From Mermis nigrescens (lineage: Eukaryota > Nematoda > Enoplea > Mermithida > Mermithidae): DNA of 64,000 nucleotides. The position numbers and the translations under genes were made by a program. The notes beneath the pieces are model-generated. The model searched no databases, was not told the origin of the DNA, and saw only the letters and a program-made list of their open reading frames with translations. The stretch is taken from contig JAVLUZ010000141.1 in assembly GCA_036768485.1 (NCBI GenBank), positions 5,407,349 to 5,471,348 of the forward strand. The letters are read 5' to 3'. Positions 55,951 through 64,000 of this stretch are shown here, piece by piece. How positions within the stretch are numbered: the stretch's first letter is position 1; every line of letters starts with the position of its first letter.

Positions 55951-58900
55951 ATCTTGTGCTTACCAGCAAACTTTTCTACAATCAATACGCAGTTAATACC
56001 AGGGTTTTAAACTTTACATCCTAGTGGATGAGTAAAAAAACAGATTTTGTCCAAGATTTCTCTGCAAACTTTTCCGGTTATGAGTTGGGATGAATTAAAT
56101 AAAATAGAAATAAAGTAACTTCTAATGGCTACACGTCGAAGCAAGCCGCGTTCAAAAAAACATAATATTGAGTTGTTTATGGGGTGTAAAGTTCGAAATC
56201 TGAGGTGTAAAATGGGCGAAAAACAGGTTTTTTTCGTATTTTGATTGGTAAATCATATCAAATATTTTGCGGAACATAAGTTTGGCACATACAAACGTAC
56301 TACAATCAAAGGGCAACAAACTGGCCCGAACCGAATTTATTTACATTCAATGAGGCGTTAGGTTCAAATTTTTAAAGTTTACAATGTGGTTGACAGTGGA
56401 AAATACGTGTTTGTCTATTTTTTGTTCGCCACTTTCTCTGTTCAGAAGTCGGGCGAGGTCGAATAGGATAAAAATAAAGTACTTTCTAAGGGGTACGCGT
56501 CACAGCGAATTGCGTTTGTTTACATCAATATTCTTTTTCGGGAGGTGTAAAGTCAAAAAATGGGGGAGTTAAACGTGTTTCTGTCTTGTTTTTTTCTGCC
56601 AAGTTCTGGGTTATGAGTCTGGACATAATCTCAAGTCTAAAAATGAACCAGAAACCGAATGTGATACGCCAGTTTGTTTGCACACATTAGTGGTGTAAAG
56701 TGGTTAACATGTGATATTTATTTGTCCTCGGGCCATTGTGGAGACTTAATTTTTTCATAAATGTTGATCGTAATATCAGAGTAATATCAGAATTACGTAT
56801 CCGACTGAAATTTTCTTTACACTCTGTGGTTGTGTAAAGTTTACACTGCATATTAACTTTAGTTCTAGAGCCTAGTAGAAGCTTGACTTTTTCTAAAGTC
56901 TAAAAATGTACCAGGAATCAAATGTGAGACGCTAGTTGAGCGCGTTTGCTTACACTCAACAAGTGGTGTAAAGTAGTTTGCAACTGATATTTATTTGTTT
57001 TCGGGTTATTGTGGAGACTCAATTTTTTCATAAATCTTTATCGTGATATCTGAGTAATATTAGAATTACGAATCCGATTAAAGTCTTCATTACACTCTGT
57101 GGTTGTGTAAGGTTTACACTGCATATTAACTTTAGTTCTAGAGCCTTGCTGAAGCTTAATTTTTTGCAAAATGTTCTACGTAAATTCAAAATTGGGAATC
57201 TGACTGTTAGTTTTCTCTACACCTAGTAGTTGTGTAAAGTTTGCACTATTCATTTGTTGTTAATATGTAGTTTATACTACACATTTATTTTACTTCCAAA
57301 TCTAAGCGTTAGTGTTCCTTATACTTGATATTTGCGTGCGTAAAGTTTTTGAGTTTTTGCTGAAAAACTTTGTCTTTTAATTTACCAACATCCCGCCTTT
57401 TCCATTTTCTTAAAGTTTAAAATCTTTTATAATTCTCTTAATAATTTAATGGTAGGTTTAAACTTGAAGTTTCTCTTGGTTTACAACTCTCGCTTAGCAA
57501 GCTCATTTTTCAAAACTTTTTCACAGTGATCAGATTAGTCGCGTTTAGTTTGGAATTGGTGGACGGTCGTTATTTTATTACTCGGCTTAAATAATCCAAG
57601 TGACTATCTTTTGATTATTTTCTTTATCGCAAATTCAAACACCCAATTTTCAATTTGAAAATCATAAAATTGTTTCATAATTATTATGTAAGATGACTAA
57701 TGGCAAATGGTAAAATCCCGTAAAATCCCGTTGAGAGTCCTTTGTTGTTGTTTTCATTGTTCATTGTGCTCGTAGGAACCAGAAAAGAAATAGTTTTTTG
57801 CCATAGGTATTTTCTGGCAAAAACAAGTTAACAAATCTTTTCGCGTTAATTATTATTTTGGTCCAAAATAGGTCAACTAACCTAGGGCGAAATTCCGGGG
57901 CTACTTAATTACTACTGCGTTGGGTTTTTAGGGCATAGCTGCCAATAGCTCCGTAGGTACGGACGAATTCAGGTCCGAGGAGTTTGATACCGTAGTTATT
58001 GAGGGTCGTGTGGTTGAGTCCGGCGTTTCGCCCTCGCAACCTGACCAGTGCTAAGTGTAGCCAAGTGCTTAAGTAAGTCCCGTAGGTACGTTATATGTCG
58101 TTTCCAAATTTATATGAATGTGGAACGACCTCTGTAACTTACAGGACTGCTTAGAATCGTAGGTAGCGCGATAGCGCTACCTATAATATACTTGGCCTCC
58201 TTTTTTCTTATATGTTTATCACAGCGAGTGCGAAATTTGTTTCCCCCTCTCAGCTATAACGGCACACATCTGGGAGGTGCGGTTTTTTTAATCGATGGAT
58301 AATTAAAAAAATTCGATGTCGGTCTTTTTTTTATTTACACTCAATACCGAGATAGCAAGGAGCGTGTAAAGTGTAAACCGAAAAATCAAACGATTAGCGG
58401 GAGGGCCAATTTTTCTCAAAATGTTGCCCCCAGCTGTAGATTACGAATCTGACCTTAAAATTTCTTTACACTAGATGGTTGTTGCACAAAAGTGTAAAGT
58501 ATACGTGTTTTTTACTCTTTGCGTGTCCTTCAGCTTATCTAACTCAATTTTGGTTTCTGTGCAGTCCAATCAGTTTTATAATGTAGAGGGTTGCAAAATC
58601 TCAAAACCGAATTTTTTTTTGTTTTTCTTATAATGCATTATTTCTTTATCTGTGATCGTTTTAGTGTAAAGGGTTCGAGACGAAAAACGATATTTCTTCA
58701 ACTACTCCGCTAAGTAGGCGGAACATGCTAATTATGCTTAAAAGGTGCCCTGACCTTAGCGTTACAGATCCCAGCTTATTTTGTTTCTATACACCCAATA
58801 TTGCGGTATTAGCACAAGTGTAAAGTTTACACCGAGAAGCATTTTTGCGCCCAGAGCGTCGTAGATGATGAATTTTTTTAAAATGTTCTCCGTGAGGTCA

Positions 58901-58960
58901 GAATAACGAATCTGACATTTAAACTTTTCTACAGCCAGTGTTTGTTGAGGTGTGAAGAGG

Positions 58961-59356
58961 TGAACTTTGAATTACACCTACACCTATTTTCTAATGCCGA
59001 TAGATAACTCCGTATTGCATATTGTTTGATCAGATTTTCCTTATTTAAGAGGTTTTTGACTCTCTTTAATAAATAATTATTTTTATCATCATAAATGCAC
59101 TATTCTTAAACTTCAGTAGAATGATGAATATTTTTCAAAATAGTATAATCAAGCTGAAATCTTCCGATATGTCGAGTTAGCGCAGTGGTTGACAACTCCG
59201 TTCTGGGAAGCGGTCTTGAGAAGCGAATGATGGTTCGAATCTTCTGAATGCTGACTTTTTATATTTTTTAATCTCCTGGCAAGACCATGCACTTCATTTG
59301 ACTTATTCATCTATTTAGGTTCTGCAGATAGCACTTTTTGTTTTTAAATTTCGCCT
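58961..59356 (+). mobile_element. SINE-like insert in unit C
   Basis: Copy of the unit B insert with a handful of changes; tRNA-like part at 59171-59255. It descended with the unit by duplication, so it is not an independent insertion. Confidence 0.55.
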
Positions 59357-59509
59357 CAGTTCTCGAATGGGAGTGTGAAGAGTGCGAAAATCTGGGGGTG
59401 AAAAGACACATTTTGGCCGTTTTCGACCTGTTTATGTCTGCCAACAACTCCGGTTATGAGTTTTAGGAAATTTTTCTGACAGATGTGTACTACGGATCAA
59501 GGGCTATCT

Positions 59510-60725
59510 TGTCAAGTTGGAGCCAAATCTGTACAGCTTCTTTCGATTTATGTATACAATGAATGTGAATTATCCTTTGATATATTATATTTGATAATAT
59601 GATTTACAAGTTTAGGCATATAAATATAAAATATATTTAAAGTTGTAGCGCGAATGTTTCACTATATAAATATTATTTGGATGATGCGAATGATCTGTGA
59701 AAGCGGTACTGAGATATAGAAGATGCGCGCTTGAGCGTTATGTTCTTTTAAGCGTTTAAATATATGATAAAATATGCCACAGCATAAACTAATATGCTTT
59801 AGAATGATATGCTTCGTTTTCCGCAAAGCTCAGAGGTCATGAAAATAAAGACCAATTAATACTTTTTCCCAATAAAAAGTTAAGACCGATTAAACTGACA
59901 CGCGCCCAGAAGTTCGGGGATTTTCGGAAGACCCATGGGCAATAAGAACCGGACTTTTCCGGATTAACACACGTCAACATGCATATAAGCTCAAAAAGGG
60001 CAAAAGGTGAGAAAGGTAACACGAGGTAGCGTAAAGACCATGTAAGTTCACGATGACAGAAAGCGGCGCGGTCAAAGGGTCAGCAATTCAAATAGAATGT
60101 ATGCTTGGCAAGTTATACACGCATATAAAGGATAGCAGAAATGTCCGAATTAAGAGCTCAAGACAAAGTACGTTTTACGAGCCTCTGGCCAAAACGCTAT
60201 ACGCAGCGCAGTATAAAACCGGAAAGATCTAAGAAAAATTGCTCAGCTTGTGATGTGCTGTTGCCGAGTGTGGGGCTCAGCTTGTGATGTGTTGACGCCA
60301 TAGTGCGTGCTTAAGTCTTCACTGCTGATGCCATGAGGCTCAGACCTCTATGCTGATGCCCTGAGCGTGTTAGTCAGCTTTCTTAAGCTGACACTGTGAT
60401 TACATATCGCCGCTCAGACTCATAAGCTGATACCCTGATTTTCTATCAGGAGGCTCAGTATCTCTAGTGTCGTTGTCATAGATTTGAGCAGCGTCAAACT
60501 TCTTCCGTTTTTAACGCTTATTAACTTATTTGTTGATTATTCCGAATCTTACTTTTAATATCATATTTGTACATATGTATTTTCGAACATGTACATATTG
60601 TAAGTAAAAGTTGAAGCGTTAACCCATCGAGTCATCGCATAGAAGGGATCACCTCAACTTCCAGGCCCCTTAGATTAGGCGTATATCAAGAAATAAGAGG
60701 AAAGCGTTGCATCACGAACCTGACA
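59510..60725 (+). mobile_element. solo LTR in unit C
   Basis: 1216 bp, flanked by ATCT (59506-59509) and ATCC (60726-60729), the same site as in unit B. At most positions where the two LTRs of unit B differ, its first half resembles the 5' LTR (GCGGTACTGAG, no CC insertion) and its end resembles the 3' LTR (GGATCACCTCAAC), as expected when the two LTRs of one element recombine. Confidence 0.9.
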
Positions 60726-61544
60726 ATCCTGTGCTTACCAGCAAACTTTTCTACATTCAATACGCAGTTAATACCAGGGTTTTAAACTTTACATCCTAGT
60801 GGATGAGTAAAAAAACAGATTTTGTCCAAGATTTCTCTGCAAACTTTTCCGGTTATGAGTTGGGATGAATTGAATAAAATAGAAATAAAGTAACTTCTAA
60901 TGGCTACACGTCGAAGCAAGCCGCGCTCAAAAAAACGTAATATTGAGTTGTTTATGTGGTGTAAAGTTCGAAATCTGAGATGTAAAGTGGGCGAAAAAAA
61001 CGGGGTTTTTTCGTATTTTGATTGGTTAATCATATCAAATATTTTGCGGAACATAAGTTTGGCACATACAAATGTACTACAATCAAAGGGCAACAAACTG
61101 GCCCTAACCGAATTTATTTACATTCAATGGAGCGTTAGGTTCAGATTTTTAAAGTTTACAATGTGGTGTACAGTGGAAAATACGTGTTTGTACATTTTTT
61201 GTTTGCCACTTTCTCTGTTCAGAAGTCGGGCGAGGTCGACTAGGATAAAAATAAAGTACTTTCTAAGGGGTACGCGTCACTGCGAATTGCGTTTGTTTAC
61301 ATCAGTATTTAGTTTTTTCGGGAGGTGTAAAGTCAAAAAAATGGGGGAGTTAAACGTGCTTCTGTCTTGTTTTTTTTCTGTCAAGTTCTGGGTTATGAGT
61401 CTGGACTTAATCTCAAGTCTAAAAATGAACCAGAAACCAAATGTGATACGCCAGTTTGTTTGCACACAACAGTTGTGTAGAGTGGTTGACATGTGATATT
61501 TATTTTTTTGATGTACTGAAATCACGCTAATTTAAAGTAGTGTA

Positions 61545-62280
61545 CTAGCAAAGAAAAATGCTCCGATGGAACAAAAAAGATGAATATACTTGGAATTGTT
61601 GGATTATTAAGGATGTAAAAGGAGGGGACTAGGAAAAATCTACTTAAAGTTGCAAAATCTGCTAAAAATCACACTTTCTCTAAGCAACGCTAAAAATCGA
61701 AGTATATTCTGCGGCCTCTAAAAAAGTGTCTTTTTTAAATAATGTTCAAAGTTTCAGACGGATTCTGTGATGTTTATTTTTTTTAAATTGCTGGCAAGTA
61801 GCAACGCTGACTAGCTTTGTATCCTGATTGATAGAAAACTAAGTGGTATTGTATTTAAAGTTGTTTTTATTTGTTTTGAGCATTAAAGCAAGCAAAGCAG
61901 GGGCCGATTGATTAGTGCACACAATCGTTAAAGGCGTTCTAGTGAGTCTTTTTCAAGTCATCAAGTCAACTTACGCGTTTCCTACTGTTTTAAACCATTC
62001 ATTCAATTGGCTTAGAAAGACTGTCAGTTTACTCAACATCATTTCCCATAGCTACTGCGTGGCTAATGTGCTGCTTTTTCAATCATTTTATGGTTAAATT
62101 TAATCTGTTGGCAGCAGAATATACTTCGATTTTTTGCGTTGCTTAGAGAAAGTGTGATTTTTAGCAGATTTTGCGACTTTAAGTAGATTTTTCCTAGTCC
62201 CCTCCTTTTACATCCTTAATAATCCACAATTCCAAGTATATTCATCTTTTTTGTTCCATCGGAGCATTTTTCTTTGCTAG
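61545..62280. mobile_element. 736-bp inverted-repeat element R8, TA-flanked
   Basis: Arms of about 175 bp (61545-61720 and 62107-62280) match at almost every base and begin CTAGCAAAGAAAAATGCTCC. TA flanks both sides (61543-61544, 62281-62282), pointing to the Tc1/mariner group. The ~385 bp centre has only short open frames. Arm identity implies recent insertion or correction between arms. A solo, more diverged arm lies at 21290-21476. Confidence 0.9.
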
Positions 62281-62282
62281 TA

Positions 62283-62872
62283 ACAATATGACTCGGCGCG
62301 AAACACCGGAAAATTTTGACGTTTTTGCCTTTTTAAACTCAATTTTCTGTACACAATTATTACACTCGAAAAATCAACAAAATTCCTGAAAAATTTGGGG
62401 GGCATGTGCCCTCTACACCCCCCGGCTACGCCCTTGCCGGAAATTAAAAAAACGCATGTTTTAACCGAAAAAAAGACTTTATGATGCCCTACACTCCTTA
62501 ATTGTGTCTTCTAAACTATAAAAATTCTTCAATTTTTCTCCACATGCCAGAATAATCAAATGAATTAATTATTTCGGTAAAATTATTTGTTGATTTTTTA
62601 TTTAATTAAAATTACCTGCACCAGTCGGTTGTGCAAGCTACATATGTACTATCTTGCTTTCAAAATTCATACAGGCATAAAAGGAATTGTGAGTTTCTAA
62701 CAACTGTTTTCCGAAAAAGTTTCTGGCGATTAGAGGTAGATCTGGGCTCGTACCAAGAGGAAAATGGATAGAGGTCTGTTAGTAACATTTTCCTTAGTAA
62801 ACGGAGGTTATACGCCCGAAACCGGTCTTTGCAAAAAGGACATAAATAATTTTAAATCGTCTTGCCATCCTT
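62283..62872. other. spacer, no gene seen
   Basis: Includes a decayed GGCGCGAAACACC palindrome near 62296 and a GGGGGGCATGTGCCCTC patch near 62398. No coding motif. Confidence 0.35.
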
Positions 62873-63080
62873 TTCACGGGCGGATTTAAGGGGCGGGTTG
62901 GGACGGCGGCCGGCGCCCCTTCCTATTGTCCAAAGATAATTGGCGAGAGCTATGCACTTTGCAACAATGTTTGGTCACCTACCATTGTCATTTCTCACAT
63001 TTTTCCGGCGCTTCGCGTCGTATATCATGCACATATATTACATTTGTTCACTTTCTTAGCGACCTGGGACCTTTTGAACA
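62873..63080 (+). repeat. R10 start fragment
   Basis: CGGGCGGATTTAAGGGGCGG, GGCGAGAGCTATGCACTTTG, the GGCGCTTCGCGTCG palindrome at 63007-63019 and CACTTTCTTAGCGACCTGG follow the same order as 42123-42320. Confidence 0.55.
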
Positions 63081-64000
63081 ATTTTCCTGCTTTTCCTGCC
63101 ACCGGTTTTTAGCCGATCCATGATAGCTACAGTAACGAAACTTTACATACAACTAGCGTATGACTTATTGTCTTTACATCTGCAGAATAATCGAGTTTTG
63201 AAAAAATAATTTTTTTACATTCAAACCTAAAATTTGATTACTGTATCTTTATTTCGTCTTTCAAAAACGGTGGCGGGGAAATCATTCAAAAAGTCCGCGA
63301 CCTGTTAGTTTTTAAAGTTTCCTCTCATTTTTTAGCATAAATTCTAAAAATCTTTGCTTCAATAGGTTTTGCTCCAAATGCATAAAAAAACAGGAAATAA
63401 CTAAGTAATTCAAGTCTGTTAGAGTCTTTCTGTAGAAATTTCACCAATTTTTCGGTCCGGCGCTTCTCATCGGATTTTAGCCAATTAAGATAAAAAAATT
63501 TAAGCACTTTTTGCACAAAATTGCCTGAAATGGTTCAATTTTTTCAAAAATTTCCGCACCAGAAATTAGTTTGACTCAGCATAGACAATGTAAAACTGCA
63601 AAAAACGCTTTTCTGCACATGGATAGCCGGTTTTTGGACCTATGTTTTACTGTTTTGGAAAAATTCGGGTACCGCACGCTTGAGAAAATCCTAGACCTAT
63701 TAATAGTATGTGTTTCACATCCTTGTAATTTTCTCTCAAAGAATTTCAACCGACAGATACATACGTAGCTAACATGATCGTTCAATGCCAAATATGAAAA
63801 ATTTTATTGAGATATGTAAGTTATAAGTTTGAACAACTGGCCTGATTGGAGTAGCTTTATTGGAAGCGGTCGCTGATTTTCAAATATTTTGCGGTGAAAT
63901 TCAATTTTCACCTTAACCACTACATTTGTTTGTCCATTTATTGTCCTTCGTTCTGCCAAGAAGCGCAGGCACGATACCTACCGCTCATATCTACTTTTTT
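63081..64000. other. spacer to window end, no gene seen
   Basis: AT-rich. Short frames on both strands (60-71 codons) lack motifs. A GGCGCTTCTCATCGG variant of the palindrome lies near 63459. Confidence 0.4.

Larger units (their letters stand above)
47694..58159 (+). repeat. array unit B, holding the LTR element
   Basis: Palindrome TAGGTAGCGC, GATA, GCGCTACCTA at 47694-47717. Carries the insert 48493-48890 and the LTR element 49045-55950. The part after the element (55951-56090) matches unit C, and from about 56090 it matches unit A. Confidence 0.85.
44533..61503 (+). repeat. tandem array of three ~3.16-kb units
   Basis: Units start at the same 24-bp palindrome: A 44533-47693, B 47694-58159, C 58160 to a break at about 61503. 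Unit A is 3161 bp. B and C carry the same ~397 bp insert; B also carries a full LTR element, C a solo LTR. Inside each unit diverged monomers of about 300 bp repeat the order TTTACACTC..., GTGTAAAG, AAAATGTT, ACGAATCTGACC, TTTCTTTACACTC. No conserved open frame spans all copies. It looks like a satellite with higher-order structure or a tandemly multiplied non-coding element. Confidence 0.85.
58160..61503 (+). repeat. array unit C, truncated, holding a solo LTR
   Basis: First 1.35 kb nearly identical to unit B; insert 58961-59356; solo LTR 59510-60725. The tail after 60730 is the most divergent version of this segment and ends inside a monomer at about 61503, where unrelated sequence begins. 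Confidence 0.85.

Noticed and set aside
60900..61496. 198-codon open frame in array unit C
   Set aside because: In units A and B the same region has stops and frameshifts, and internal similarities follow the ~300-bp DNA monomers. It is a chance opening in satellite DNA.
44533..61503. Ribosomal DNA spacer array
   Set aside because: No rRNA-like sequence is next to or within any unit.
44533..61503. CRISPR-like or other prokaryotic repeat array
   Set aside because: Unit size, spliced host gene and transposon types are eukaryotic; no short regular repeat-spacer pattern exists.

Overview
The window looks like AT-rich, repeat-dense nuclear DNA from a metazoan, probably an invertebrate. The reasons are a spliceosomal multi-exon gene with GT-AG introns and many animal-type transposons: mariner/Tc1, hAT, non-LTR LINEs and an LTR element. 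I cannot name the species. One host gene is supported. Nearly everything else is transposon, miniature transposon, satellite or unassigned spacer.

Region 1 (1-14400) is nested transposons. It holds a hAT-like end, a mariner foldback split by a 5'-truncated LINE with clear target-site duplication (TSD), minisatellites, three more LINE 3' fragments, a composite foldback at 9387-11417, a TA-flanked miniature element, and a decayed Tc1-like transposase piece.

Region 2 (14444-28325, minus strand) is a complete WDR83 (MORG1) gene of six coding exons encoding 305 residues. All exon phases join without a break. Its introns are stuffed with at least five families of short repeats and one 1.5 kb hAT element. 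Intron 3 carries a stray copy of the 3' splice site and start of exon 4.

Region 3 (28326-44532) has no convincing gene. It holds a 3 kb hAT element with an exact 8-bp TSD, a second mariner-like foldback with a long CA microsatellite, LINE and tRNA-like fragments, and a TA-flanked element containing two nested hAT miniatures, each with an exact 8-bp TSD.

Region 4 (44533-61503) is the most unusual part. It is a tandem array of three copies of a ~3.16 kb unit, itself built from diverged ~300 bp monomers rich in GTGTAAA/TTTACAC palindromes. Unit A lacks a ~400 bp insert with Pol III-like A and B boxes and keeps an empty LTR target site. Unit B carries that insert and a 6.9 kb LTR element with a 4-bp TSD. 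Unit C carries the insert and a solo LTR at the same site. Sequence matches switch near 56090, which marks an unequal crossover that duplicated about 10.4 kb. The array is followed by a young 736 bp inverted-repeat element (61545-62280) and unassigned spacer to the end.

Across the window a 13-bp imperfect palindrome, GGCGC-TTC-GCGCC, recurs on both strands inside otherwise unrelated repeat families.
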